This document shows, piece by piece, positions 44,370 to 57,500 of a DNA stretch of 64,000 nucleotides. The notes beneath the pieces were generated by a model that saw only the letters and a program-made list of their open reading frames with translations, was not told the origin of the DNA and did no database searches. Within the stretch, counting starts at the first letter, position 1, and every line of letters starts with the position of its first letter. The DNA lies in assembly GCA_030549775.1 (NCBI GenBank), contig CM060175.1:94789470-94853469 (forward strand), read 5' to 3'. The DNA is from Tamarix chinensis. Lineage: Eukaryota; Streptophyta; Magnoliopsida; Caryophyllales; Tamaricaceae. Position numbers and translations under genes: made by a program.

Positions 44370-44389
44370 CATTGTGAGTAAAAAAATTA
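42281..44389 (-). mobile_element. Non-coding 3' internal region of the Athila-like element
   Basis: Lies between the integrase end and the putative polypurine tract. TTACATTGAGGACAATGTGTG (about 44069-44049, minus strand) is the kind of sequence that follows integrase in this lineage. An envelope-like frame, if once present, is not recognisable. Confidence 0.45.
44339..44368. repeat. (TA)n microsatellite
   Basis: About 14 TA units, next to the end of the Athila integrase. Confidence 0.95.
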
Positions 44390-44876
44390 CCAACTTATAT
44401 AGAACACAACATGTATGGAAATAAGTGAAGTTGAGAATGGTAGGGTAACTCTTTTTACCCACAATAAATGAATTTTCTCAAATCATCATATCATAAAATT
44501 TTGTTTTCCTTCTCTTTATACACCATAGCATTCTCATAGTGTCATATCTTATCTCTTGAAGATCATAAATTTGTAACTTCCTATATACTCCAACATAATC
44601 TAAACTCATGTTTAGGTTCTTTATATCCCATCAAGTCTTATACTCAAGCTCCATTAGTAGATAACATGTTTTATATAAATAAGTCAAAATGATGACATTT
44701 CTATGGATGTTTTATAAGCAGTCTTCTATGCCCACAACGGCATCATCTAATCTCTAACTCTAATCTTTTAGATTTGGATTCAAGGGCCTCTCTAGTATCT
44801 TCTAGATTTATTAGTTGGACACTTTTCCTTAGCAACTAGTTTGGGGGTAATATGGTGTAGAGACCTTGTGTATAAC
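44390..44876 (-). pseudogene. Athila-like Gypsy integrase, C-terminal part
   Basis: On the minus strand from 44876: VIHKVSTPYYPQTS is the end of the catalytic core. It is followed, with stops, by MMPLWA-KTAYKTSIEMS (the LDDALWAYRTAYKTPIG region), then NLNMSLDYVGVYRKLQIYDL and TMRMLWCIKRRKTKFYD, the Athila-lineage C-terminal domain. It continues the frame broken off at 49514, once the 4632-bp insertion and one copy of the ATAAC duplication are taken out. Many stops make it dead. Confidence 0.85.
44872..44876. other. Left target-site duplication of the solo LTR (ATAAC)
   Basis: ATAAC at 44872-44876 is repeated exactly at 49509-49513, the other flank of the giant LTR. Confidence 0.92.
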
Positions 44877-45525
44877 TGTAACACCCCAAAATTCACTAAA
44901 TTTTTTTTTTAAACGGAAGCAATTAAGATAGAAACACTTAAAACCTGTGAATTCTGGGAATGTTATCGCCACACTTAGTACCAGACCGGTTCTCTCCGAC
45001 CGTTCCAGTACCAAGTGCTAAGGCTAAAGAAAAGATTTATGTTAAATTCAAATTAACAATTCATAAAAGAATTCAAAAGATCATACAACAAAATCAGAGT
45101 ACGCATAAACGTTTATTAACACTTGTAACTTCCAAATATAAATACATTTAAACAAGATAAAACCCGATGGGTCAAATTCCGGATTGCCTACTCACTCAAG
45201 TCAGGCCTGCCACCCCAAAACAGTCTCTGATCTTAAACCTGCACAAGAGGTCTGCTCCCCACCATCGGTGGATCATCTCAGGACCCATCAACCAAGGTAG
45301 TATCAGTACGGGTCCAGTACTGAGTAAGGTGACTTGATCACTAAGGCCAACACATAAACACATAAGCCATGCAGAAAAATAGAAGAACACAATCATAAAT
45401 GCATATGATCAACCAGGTAAATGTACAAAGGCCCGTATATAATCCAGATTATTCATTTAATTAATCTCTTATCAGAATTCGATTCACACTATGCCTTTTA
45501 TCAATCCATGCGAGTACGGAAGCCC

Positions 45526-45838
45526 CCACTATTATAGCCGGTGGATCGGAGGCACATAGGGTATCATACCCTAACCACTATTATAGCCGGTGGATCGGAG
45601 ACACATAGGACTACGCGTCCTAACCACTATTCCTAACCGGTGGATCGGTTGGCTCCGGCTCGCATGGTGTTCCACTGTAAGTAATTAGTATCTTTTAAGC
45701 ATTCTGATTTGTGACTGTTGAGCTCGGGAACCCCCACTATTATAACCGGTTGATCGGTCACACATAGGACATCATGTCCTAACCACTATTATAACCGGTG
45801 GATCGGTCGCACATAGGGTAAAAACCCTAACCACTATT
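45526..45838 (-). repeat. AATAGTGG cassette array in the solo LTR
   Basis: On the plus strand the complement CCACTATT lies at 45526, 45575, 45624, 45734, 45783 and 45831, with spacings of 49, 49, 110, 49 and 48 bp: two clusters of three. Read on the minus strand, the last core of each cluster (45741-45734 and 45533-45526) runs into GTGGGGG, exactly as in copies 1 and 2. ACCGGTGGATCGG-type blocks accompany the cores, and the spacer carries GTGGAACACCAT. Confidence 0.93.
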
Positions 45839-46530
45839 CCGAACCGGTGGATCGATTGGTCCCGTCTCAACGATCTTCCTCTTTAGATAATTAATGTTTT
45901 AAGTATCTTATTCATAAGCTTTCACCATAGACATGCACGAATCATAAATCATAAATTCCATATTCATCATCATACTTTATTCACCAAGCCCACATGTGCT
46001 ACCACCAAACCCTAGACATGCACCACATACCCTAATTGACCCCCACAACCATAGTCAATCACTCCAAACCCTAATTCAGTCACCTCCATACTCTTATAAT
46101 GTCTTACGTATTATTTTTCACCCAAAACATTCAAACACCCAAATAACTCTTCTATTTCCTCCCTTACATCCCAAATCAACTTTTCACACGTAAAATCACT
46201 TCCATGCAAACACTAATCTTTCCATGCAAACCTTTGAACCTTTTTCATGTAAACCCTAAAATTCCACGTGAAGCCCTACATTCAACCATGCAAACCCTAA
46301 TACCACCATACAACTATAATTACCACCATACAAACCTTAATATCATCATACAAACCATAATACCAACATACACCCATTAATACCACCAGGTAAACCCTAG
46401 ATTCCGTCATACAAAACCATAAAATTCAATCCAACCAAAATCAAAGAATCACCCATACCAAACCCTAAATTCAAACCATAAAGATTCTTCCATACCAAAC
46501 CCTAAATTCAAGCCATAAAGATTCTTCCAC

Positions 46531-46795
46531 ATAAAATCGTAAATTAGAATCTCCCAAGGAAAACTATAAATTGAATTCCCCCAAGCAAATCATAAATTAG
46601 ATTCCCTTATATAATATCATAGATTACATTTTCCCAAATAACATCATGAATTAGATTCTCCCAAACAAATTATAAATTAACTCTCCCAATCAAATCATAA
46701 CTTAAATTCTCCCATATAATATTATAAATTACATTCTCCCAAATAACATCATAAACTAAATTCTCCCAAACAACCATAAATTCTGCTCTTCCACA
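46531..46795. repeat. Minisatellite, about ten units of about 27 bp
   Basis: Units of the form AAATCATAAATTAGATTCTC followed by CCAAAC repeat with small changes about ten times. The array lies inside the solo LTR, next to a region with recurring CCATACAAACCCTAATACC-like phrases (46240-46400). Confidence 0.85.
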
Positions 46796-48959
46796 CATAA
46801 AATCATACATTAGATTATTCCTTATAAAACCATAAAATTTGGTTAACTCACTCCCCTTAGTCAACTTCTTTCCCCATCCTCCTTTTTCATCCTTCCTCTC
46901 ACACAAACCACATCGACTTCCTCACATACACAACACATATCATCATACATAATTAATACACATACCATGCACAACATACTTTAACTCCAAGTCATACCAC
47001 ATATAAAATATTTAATAATAATAAACAATAGATACATAACATGCGAAACACATAACACACATAAGCACATAAAAGGCCTTAGCACTCCTTACCTAAAACG
47101 ACACCGGTCTTGGTGCACGCTCCTATTCCACTTGAGGGGTTTGACTGGGCTCACCTATTATGGGGAAGAAATACCAGGATTAGCTTCCTTCCTATACTAC
47201 TATTAGTTTCTAATTTATCTTAAGTCTTGATTCTTAATTAATTATGCCCAAAACCACTAAAACATTAATACATACTATTATAATTTAAAGTAAAAAGGGT
47301 GATATAAGGGTTTCTACCCTTTACCAAAATAAAGTTAGTAAAGGTAATAATAACAATAATATTTATTATAATAATAATTTTAATAATAACAAATTATTAC
47401 TAATAGTAGTAATATTAATAGAAAACTTAATAATAATAATAATCTAAGCCTTAAATTTACAAATTGGATTTCGAAACCTCCCAATTTAATGATAATACTA
47501 TTTGAAATGTAAAAAGATATTAATATTATACATATACTTATTATATAAAGTTAATATGGTTAATAATAATAATATAACTAATAATAATGTTAAAAATGCT
47601 AAAAATAATAATAAAAGGCAAAGCTACGAGACTTAATTAACATTTTAGGTTTCTAATTCTCCTGAAATAATTTCAGTATCAAATAACTAATTATACTAAC
47701 AATAATAATATTAATTATATTAATAATAATATTATTAAACATGTAATAATTACATTAAATAGGCAAAATTCGAGAATAATAATTTATCTTACTCAATAAT
47801 ACTCCCAGACCTGTCAACCAAATTTAGAAATTAAAATACAGTTGATAACAACAATAATAATAATTATAATAATAATAATAAAACTCGAATTAGCATTAAA
47901 AATTAGAATAAAAGCATAATAATTATCAATAAATCGAAAGTAAGTATTTAAAAGTTCTAGGGTTTCACCTTGAGTTGGAGGGTATTGGTGGCACCGGCGG
48001 TGGTTCCCGGAGGTGGCCAGAAAAGTGATCTAAGAGGGGTGAAAATGAAGAAAAAGAGGGAAGGGGTAAGGAGAAAAATAAACTAAGCTTATGGTTTGGT
48101 GGAGGATACTTAGTAGAAGATTTTGAGTGGTTTATAGGGTGGCAGAAGCGGCGTATGTGGCGGAGGGCGGTGGTTTAAGGTCTCGGGGTCAAGATTCTGG
48201 GCGAGATGAGAAGCAGACTTTGCACGATTATGGACGCCCGTGCAAGAAGAATCGAAGTTTGAAAATGGTTTAGTTAGATAGATGGAGTTGCAGGAAAGAG
48301 ATTGGTAGCAAGAGGAGGTGTTGAAGTTGTCCGGGGAAGGAGAACGAAGCGTCTGAAGTAGCGACGGTGGCAAGGTCGGGATTCTGGGTTGGGGGGATCA
48401 AGAGCTCGATACAGGTTACTATGGGGGATATTTATAGGCTTTAGAAGAGAGGGTAGGGTTCTGTGGGTCGGTGAGTAGATAATTCAGTAGGGTTCGGGCT
48501 TACCGGCGGCGAGGGTGGCCGGTGGGAGTGAGTTTCGGGTAGGGGGTTGCGCAGGAGAGAGAGAGAGAGAGGATGGCGCGAGAGGAGGGAGATTTGGTCA
48601 GGTCATAGGGTTTCCAAAACAAATGGGAAGAGGAAGGAAGGAAAATTCTAGTCAAATGAGCGGAATCGGCGCCGGAAATCTCGGCTGGACGGTGGCGGAA
48701 ACGTTGCAGGTGCAACGTCGGGGAAGGCTGGCAAGCGCGAAGGAGGAAGAAGAAGAAAGGTTGGGCCGGGCGGTTCGGGAGGAAAGAAAAGAAAGAAAAG
48801 AAGGTAGGACCAGGCGGTTCGGCGCAGGGAGGGTGAGTTAAATGAAACGACGGGTTTCGGTGGAACTGGAATAAAAACGCGGCATATAAGGGGGCCGGGC
48901 GAAGGGCGACGGGCGCAGGCTGGGCCGAATGAAAGGAAGAAGGGAAAAAGGATTGGGCC

Positions 48960-49085
48960 ACCGGAGAGGGTAGCCCAAACGGGGAAGAAGGGAGGAAAAG
49001 AAAAAGAAAAAGAGAAAGAAAAAGAAAGAAAAATAAGAAAAAGGAAGAAAGAAGAGGAAAAGGGGAAAAGGGGAAAAGGAAAAAT
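48960..49085. repeat. Polypurine tract in the solo LTR
   Basis: Almost uninterrupted purines (GAAAAAGAAAAAGAGAAAG-type) over about 110 bases. This is the same relative place as the (TTC)n microsatellite of copy 1, on the opposite strand. Confidence 0.85.
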
Positions 49086-49508
49086 AATAATATTGGGTAT
49101 TTAAATTAATTAAAATATTTGATATATTTAAAAATAATAATATTTAAATAAAATAATATTTAAATCACTTTTTAGGCTAAATTAGGATTTTTGAAAGATT
49201 TTCCATAAATTCTATTTTAATTAGTAAAAACACCCTAATTTTATCCAATTAAATTATTTATAAAATTAATATTAATTTGAAACTATTTTCTTATTCTTAT
49301 TTTAAATAAAATAATTTATTTAATTTATTTTCAAAATAAAATGCTTAATTAGCTAAAATACCCAAATTCCTTTCTAATAAAAATACTTATAAATTTCTTC
49401 TTGATTTTCCCTAATTAATTCAATTTAAAAATAATTTATTTCAATAATTTTTATAATAAATATCCTTTAAATATAGTTTATAAAATTAGAAATTTCTGGG
49501 GCATTTCA

Positions 49509-49513
49509 ATAAC
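49509..49513. other. Right target-site duplication of the solo LTR (ATAAC)
   Basis: Exact repeat of 44872-44876. Confidence 0.92.
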
Positions 49514-51741
49514 CCCATACTTGCACAAAAAAGATTTGATCGTCCAGTTGCGAAAGTATGATCCTCCATTGCTAATGAGCACTTTAAGCATAACAAACCT
49601 AGTGAAAATGTAGGATTGAAGAAATACTACAGCTGTAGGAGAATCATTAGTATGAATGGTGATTGCTTCCACCCAATTTTAGATGTAATCCACAACAAGA
49701 AGAATATAGAGATAACCCTTAGATGATGGAAATAGGCCCATGAAAGCAATGCCCTACACATCAAAAAATTCTAAATTTATAATGGAGGTTACAGACATTT
49801 GATATCTAGGACCAATATCACCTGATATTTGACACCTGTCATAGGTCATGTAATAAATGTTAGCAACTCTAAATGATATAGGCCCATAAAACCCATATTC
49901 AAAAACTTTGAAAGCAGTATTTTTGGCATCAAAATGGCTTCCCCAATGCAAAATGTGGCAATGTAACAAAATCTTCTCAATTTATAAATTAAGCACATGT
50001 CTCCTCACTATACCATCCACACCAAATATCCTCAATTAGGGGTTATCCTAAACATATTAGTATGCCTATTTTTTAATATTGGCTCTTACAAAACATGGCA
50101 TGTCAGTAGGTAGATTATAAGTAACAAGATAGTTCATAATGTCAGTAAATCACGGTATACTTACATGTATCCTAAAGAGTTGTTCATCCGATAAGTTATC
50201 AATCAATGGTATGGACCCACTATATTGAATCATTCAGCTCAAGCGATCTACCACTACAATCTTACTTCTTTTCTTGTCATTGATTTACACATTGAATTCT
50301 TGTAGCAAGAGAGTCCATTGTATCAACTGGGGGATTCGCATCCTTCTTAAAAAATAGACGCTTTAATGTTGCTTGATCAGTGAAAATAATAATTTTATTT
50401 TGAAGTAAATATAATCTAAATTTTTAATAGAAAATACCATTGATAATAATTTTTTCCCGGTAGTGGAGTAATTCAGTTGAGCATCATTAAAGGTTCGCAA
50501 AGTGTAGTAGATAGCATGTGGTTTTTTTTCCTTTTATTGTCCTAATATTACACTAACAATATAGTTAAGATATTACACATGATCTCGAATGATAGGGACC
50601 AATATGAAGATAAAATCAATGTGGTTGTCATCAATAGTTTTTTTAGCTCATCAAATGCTTATTAACACTCTTCACTCCACTCAAATTTTACCTCCTTATA
50701 CAAAAGGTGTGTCAATGATTGTGCAATGCTAGAGAAGTCATTTATAAACCAACAATAGAAACCTACATGTCCAAGAAAAGAATGCACCTCTCTTACACAA
50801 GCGAGAGGGGTAAGTAATACACACCATCTATTTTAGCCTTATCCAACTTTAGCCCTTAAATAAGACAATATAGCTGAGTACAAACCCTCATATCACCATG
50901 AAATAACACTTTTCTGATTAAGAATAAGTTTCATTTATTCATATCATTTTTAAAATTAAGGCTAAGTTATTAAACATGACTTAAAGTTATCACCAAAGAC
51001 ACTAGAATCATCCATAAAAACCTCTATAACTTTCTCCATGTAACCTGAGAAAATATTAACTATGTATATTTGGAATGTATCAAGGGCATTACATAACCCA
51101 AAGGGCGTGTGTCAATAGGTAAATGTGTTAGATGGTCATAAAGGTCATATTTTCTTAAACCTCATCTCCTATATAAATTTGGTTGTAACAAGATTAATCA
51201 TTAGGGAAGCAACAATATGAATGACCTAGAAATATTTCAAGAATCCAATCAATGAATCATTGTGGGAATTGTTCTTTCCTATTTGTGGCATTAAGCTTTC
51301 TATAATCAATGCATACTCAATATCCAGTCACCTGCCTTAGTGGAATAAGCTCATTTTCCTCATTCTTCACCATAATGATCCTTGACTTCTTAAGCACCAC
51401 TTGAATAGGTTCCACAAATTTAGAATCTGAGATGGGTTAGATAACCCTACAATCTAAGATCTTGATGATCTCCTTCTTCCCTACTTCCATCATAGGAAAA
51501 GTAAGTCTACACTGGGGTTCTCTAGTGAGCTTAGTTCTTTCCTCAAGAAGTATAGGATGAACACACATGGTAGGATATATCCCCTTGATATTTACTAATG
51601 TCCATCTAATAGTTGTTATGTGAACTTTTAAGGGTGTCTAAAAGCTTGACCTTTGCTCCTCTATTAACTTTGAAGAGATTATCACAAAAAATAAAAATTC
51701 TCATTATCTCCCAAGTAGACCTAATTCAAGTGATCAAGTAA
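49514..51741 (-). pseudogene. Athila-like Gypsy pol (reverse transcriptase to integrase), decayed
   Basis: Minus-strand pieces in pol order. YLGDNEN and KGIYPTMCVHPILLEERTKL (51700-51520) lead into the reverse transcriptase; KSRIIMVKNEENELIPLRQV and VCIDYRKLNATN (51400-51280) and VFMDDSSVFGDNF, the catalytic box (about 51020-50980), follow. VREVHSFLGHVGFYCWFIND (about 50800) is the connection, FTDQATLKRLFFKKDANP (50390-50330) is RNase H. Integrase follows: HCHILHWGSHFDAK with YDRCQISGDIG (49960-49800), FFDV, then FTRFVMLKVLISNGGSYF and FLCKYGV (to 49514), where the solo LTR interrupts. The phrases are those of the Athila lineage. There are many stops and shifts. The element is cut at 51742 by another giant LTR, so protease and gag are missing or displaced. 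Confidence 0.88.
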
Positions 51742-53512
51742 TATAATACCCCTATTCTCAAAAAATCTAACTTATCTAAGATCTTTATGATTTTAAAATA
51801 AAAATATCATTTTTACGAATTTCATTACATCCTTCACGATCTTTAAAAAAACTAGTTATCTTTTAGAAACACCTCATTCTTAATATTCTACTTTTCTTGA
51901 GGTTTTGAGTCCCCTGAGACTTCAAAGCCACTTCTAGCCTTCCAAATTGTTCTAATATATTATAATATATCTATATTTGAATTTCTTGAATTTTTGTAGT
52001 TTCCTAGTTGTATCTAAAATGATTAACAGAGATTACAATGAAAAAGTACCCTTTACACTTCGCTTCACTTTCTTCGCGTTTTAATCTTATATTTAGCCAT
52101 TTTGATTATCAAAAAATTTACAAAATTTTGGGGATTGTTATATTTTCATTTTTTTGGAGATAAAAATGAATTAATTTTTTTCCTTTATTTTAATTATTAT
52201 TCATCATTTTTTAATATAATTAATTATCAAAAATTATCTTTCTTAATTGTGATTTTATATAACCTTTCTGAAACCTAATCTAATCCATCTATTTCTATTA
52301 ATACCTACTCTTAATATTCTATTTAGCCTAATACAATCCTATAGTTCCATGTGTTTTGGAACACAAATATTTTAGGGAATATCGCATAAAGAGTCCTAAT
52401 CTTTATCTTATTTCTATCTTCTTAACACATGTAAATTCTACCCAATTGGTCCACCTATCTTTCCTTCAATGCATGCCACCTCTTCTTATTTGATTCCTTA
52501 TGATCATGGCTTCCTAAATAGACAAACCACCTAACAAAACTTATCTTCTAAATATTCCTCATTACCATCGCAATCTACATTCTATCCATTCATGCTTAAA
52601 CAATTGTGATTCTTCCCTAATTTTCTCCTTCCTTATGCACCATATATGCCATGAACTTAAGGCCTTGAAATTCCATTTTTCCATGCACTTCTCCCCATTA
52701 ATGAAAATTCATCATTCAAGCTTAATCCTTAATCTAACTTATTTCATATGTAAGTTTCATATCTTCCATCCCTTGATAAAACCGGTATAGACAGTGGGAA
52801 GCACTTGATCCTACCACAATACAAGATACAAAACAAAGAGGAGAGAGGAGATATAAGGAAAATAGAGGACATGGAAGTCCAAGGAGAGAATGAAAGATTT
52901 AGGATAATGATACATTAGATCAAACCAGATTAACACTCACTATAAGCAACCCAACAAAAGCATTGAATCAATGAGTATCATCAAAATATTCCTACAAAGT
53001 CACAACTCATTAAATAGGCAGAAGACCATAAAGCGAAACTCATCAGTACAACGGTAGTGAGTAAACAACTACACAATACTAAGCATTCAAAGGTTCCATG
53101 GAGCACAAAAAAGATACCGTAAGAGATCATGGTATAAATATATTAAATCATACAAGCGATATTAAAATGTGATAAACATACCATAACATATACGTTACCA
53201 AGGTATGTTCTCATCATACCATTATTCTTAATTGTATATAAATTCCATAAGTGATTACAACCATCATCATCATCAAGTGTTCCTAGCCACTACTCTCGTT
53301 CGATGGAACGGATAGGTATAACTTGGTCCCGACTTATGTGATATTTCACTTTAAAAGTTAATGATTTATTAAGCATCATATCCAACATAATCCACATCAA
53401 TATAACTAAGGGTAGTGCACAAAGGCCACTACTGAACCACCAATCAAAACTCATCAATAACCAATTAATAATTTACTTCCATTTTATTTACTCGATGGGA
53501 TACAAGAGATAA

Positions 53513-53648
53513 TCTAATGATGTATAAAATACACCAGTCATATTAGCACACTAAGGCAACACAGTACCCTTCAACTATATAATCTAAAGACATATAAAAT
53601 ACACCAGTCATACTAGCTCACTAAGGCAGCACAATACCCTCTAACCTA
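53513..53648. repeat. Two-unit tandem repeat of about 68 bp
   Basis: ATATAAAATACACCAGTCAT followed by CTAAGGCARCACARTACCCT occurs twice, offset by about 68 bp, inside giant LTR copy A beside its cassette region. Confidence 0.8.
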
Positions 53649-54111
53649 GGTCACCTAATCATTAAATTTCGATACCCCCTATAGGGTTCATAGGTCACCT
53701 ATAGAGTAGACCAAGATCTTGCTAGAGCACTATGACAAGCTAGTGAAACCAAAAAAAATCAAGGACTCCTACCTTATCACTGGAATAGCTAATCCTAGAG
53801 AGTAAAACTATTCCTAAACTTGAAGTCTTCCACTTTAGATATTAGTATTTTATTTGGTGATCAAAAATATTACATCATACACAAATAATTCTAATTTATT
53901 TGCATAACCATTTTTTCTTTATTTTCAATCATTCAAGTCAACCCTTAGGTCAAATTAAGCACTAAGGTCAACTTAACAATCTATTAAGGTCATATTATGT
54001 CCAATTATTCACATTGAGGCCCATTAGGCTAAAAAATGACCAAAATGCCCTTAAAATCTAAATTATCATGATATAATCCATTTTAAATGCTAACTTTGTT
54101 TTATTTAATAG

Positions 54112-54581
54112 TGTTAATCTTCAAGGTTAATTCTTGGTTCAAGAAACTCACTCAAATATGATTCCAAACTAGTTTATAGCACAAAAGATTTAGATGAAAG
54201 AAAATCGCCCATAAAGAAAATGAAAGAATGATCGAAAACTGGTTTATTCAACTCCAAAAGATCAACTTAGTATTTTATAGGTAGCTTTCTAACCTCCTAC
54301 CTTCAATTCCCATATGCCTTATATCTTCTCAGTTTCTTTATTCTTGCTTTTTAATACCTTGAACAATGATCACCTATCTCCTTATATAGGTAAGAGGCAA
54401 CAATCAGCTAGTTAGTTAGAACTAACTAACTTTTAGAAAGAAAAAAAACTAGACATTTCCTCTCTCTACATACAAGGTAAATCATAACAGAGTTAACTAT
54501 ACTAAACGCATAACATAAGATTTAAACTCTGCGTTTAAGCCTAATGATACTGTCAACCACCTTAACAGCTTATACTTCACA
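54112..54581 (-). repeat. 3' LTR of the Copia element
   Basis: 470 bp. On the plus strand it starts TGTTAATCTTCAAGG and ends TTATACTTCACA. The TATA box lies at about 54378-54390. Confidence 0.92.
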
Positions 54582-57500
54582 ATTCTCCACCTTTGAATGT
54601 ATCATTAACATAGTGGATCAGCTTCAATCCATAAAGAAACTTGGTTGTTGATATTAGCTTTGTAAGAAGGTCAGTAGCATTATCATCCGTATGAACCTTC
54701 TTCAATCTAATATTCCCTCCTAAGATAATCTCCCTTATAAAATGCAACCTACCATCAAGATATTTAATTTTTTTATGATACACTGGGTTTTTATTGAGGA
54801 AAATTTTACTTTGGTTATCGCACTAAATAATTACTAAATAATTAGCTACCCTGAATTCCTTCATCAAGCCTTTCAACCACAATGCCTCCTTCACAACTTC
54901 GATACAAGTCTACTTTTGTGGTAGATAAAGCTACTATTTTCTACAAAGTAGCCTTGCAGCTGATAGTGTATCCTCCAACCAGGAAATCATAAGATAATTG
55001 TGATCTTCTTAGATTGTCTCCTGCATAATCAGCATCCACATAGCCTTGTAAATCTAATGAATCACAACTACTAAAGTCATACACCAGACCAACATCCTTG
55101 ATCCCTTTCAGGTATCTAAATATCCATTTTACTGCCTTCTAGTGCTCATAGCTAGGGTTTCCCATATACCTGCTCACCAAACTTACTGTATAGCATAATT
55201 CAGACCTAGTGTACAACATTAAGTACATTAAACTTCCTACAACACTTGTATAAAGAACCATCGGCATATGTCCTTATTCTTCATCAATTACTAGGGCTTG
55301 TTCTTTGGACAATTTAAAATGAGCTGAAACTGGTGTTGAGACTGTCTTTGCACCTACAACACAACTTCTCAAGTATTTTTTCAATGTCGGCACCCTAAGA
55401 TAGCACAAGTCACTTCTGCTTCTTATTTCTTTCCATATAAATCCATAGTAGCTTCCTTGCACAACCCAAATCTTTCATTTCAAATTCCTTTTTCAATAGC
55501 TACTTTACTTCATTAATTTCATTATTATTACTACTAGTAATAGGCATATCATCCACATAGAGGAGTAGATATGCCCGATCTTTCGTGTGTCTAATATACA
55601 TACACGAGTCAAACTTGATCCTTTTAAACCTTATCTTCAATACAACTTGATCAAATCTATGGTTCCATTCTCTAAGAGACTATTTTAAGCCATATAATGA
55701 CCTTTTCAAGAGACAAACCCAATCCTCTTTCCCCTTTTCTAGGAAACCAGGAGGTTGCACCATGTATACCCTTTCCTTTAATTCACCATCAAGGAAATTT
55801 ATCTTCACATCTATCTATTCCAGCTCTAGGTCATTAGCACAACCACTACCATTAATGCTCTTATTAAAGTGTGTTTGACTACAGGAGAAAACACCTCCTT
55901 GTAGTCTACTCCGTCCTTTTGTGCAAAGCCTTTTGCTACCAATCTTACCTTATATTTTGGTGGATCATTAGGATCATCACCTTTCTTTAATTTGTAAACC
56001 CATATACATCCTACCAACTTATGGTTCTTTGGTTTGGGTACCGATTCCCAAGTTTTATTAACCTTGAGTAACTTCATTTCATCATTCATTGCTTCTAACC
56101 ATTTCTGCCTTGAACTTCTTACAACCACTTGTTTATAGTTCAAAGTTTCTTCTCTCATGGTTGTGATAATAAACAAAGAAAAAGCCACTATCTCAGCATA
56201 TCCAAATCTACTAGGTGGTTTGATTTTCCTCCTTGCTTTATCCCTAATAAGCTAATACCTTGCAAGCTTCCTCTATTTTTATCTAAACTCTTCTTCTGCT
56301 TCAGTATTAGGATCAACATCATCACCTTCCTCTTTCCCAAGCTCCACCTCAAGTCTAAATTCTCCTAGGTCTGAGATTGGCTTACTCCTAGTGAAATGAT
56401 CCTTGTAAAATTCCATTTCTCTAAAATTTACATCCCTTGAAACAAAGATTCTTCCAGAAATGTTAGAATATAAACTCATAACTTTGTATCCTTTAACTCC
56501 ATCTGGATACCATAAGAAAACATATTTTTTGGATCTTGCATCAGGCTTTCCATTTTTTACACGAGCATAGCAAAATGAACCAAACACCCTTAGGTCCTAA
56601 TAGTTCCCAACAATGTCATACCATCTTTCAATTAGTGTTTCAAAATTAATTGTTGATGAAGGACATATATTAATGAGATAACATGCTATTTTTACAGCTT
56701 CTGCCTAGTACACCTTGATTAACCCTAATGTAAATAACATACACATGACCTATTCCAGCAAAGTTCTATTCATCCTTTCTACAAGTCCATTATGCTAAGG
56801 AGTCCCAAGGACTATCAAATGTCTAACAAAACCATGCCTTTTATAATAACTATCAAAAAATTCATTATAAAATTCTAGGCCATTATCAATTCTAAGTTTC
56901 ATAACTTTTTGTGTTTAAACCATTACTTTCCAACATTTAAAATAATTAAAGGCCTCATATTTACTTTTGAGGAAGTAAATCCATACAAATAAGGGTTAAG
57001 AAATACCTAGCACCTCCTTTTTAAGGTATCCTTAAAGGGCCCCCCATAGATTAGCATGAATGTAGTCCAACATATCCCTTGTTTTCTATATACTTGAATG
57101 AAATTTCAACCTGTGGGACTTTCCTAAGGTGCACTGCTTGTAGAAATCTAACTCATCCCATTTATCTTTGCCAAATACTCCTTTCTTTAATAATATTTCA
57201 ACTCCTTCTCACTATCATGCCCTAATCTTAAGTGCCAAAGTTTCCCAATGCCTAGATTGCCCTTCTTCTCTGATTCTGCTGTGTTTGCATCACTTGGTTC
57301 ATGCAACATATACATACCACTCTGAAGTCTTCCTCTAAGCATAACCATGGAGCCTCAGATAAATTTAAGTGCTCCTTATTCTAGCTTTATTGAACATCCC
57401 TCATTATCCAAAGTTCTCAAGGAAATAAAATTTCTTCTAAGTTCTGGCACATGCCTTACATAATTTAATGTCAGGTCTATTCCATTGCTGCTTTTAATTG

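Larger units (their letters stand above)
44877..49508 (-). mobile_element. Giant solo LTR, 4632 bp, inserted in Athila-like integrase
   Basis: In plus coordinates it begins TGTAACACCCCAAAATTC and ends AAATTTCTGGGGCATTTCA, flanked by the exact pentamer ATAAC on both sides. A single LTR with its own duplication and no internal region is the product of LTR-LTR recombination. It interrupts integrase coding sequence, so it is younger than the Athila-like element. Read on the minus strand the order is: AT-rich 5' end, polypyrimidine tract (plus-strand purines at 48960-49085), GC-rich middle (48000-48960), AAT-rich zone (47330-47900), a junction matching copy 2 at 47080-47110, a 27-bp minisatellite (46531-46795), CCCTAA-rich stretch, cassette array (45526-45838), 3' end. 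It has no coding domain. The open frames in the GC-rich part are low-complexity and not supported as genes. Confidence 0.93.

Noticed and set aside
48500..48961. Overlapping open frames of 108 and 153 codons in the solo LTR
   Set aside because: Compositionally biased (Glu/Arg/Gly or Pro/Ser/Phe) readings of a GC-rich and purine-rich zone, with no domain and not kept in copies 1 or 2.
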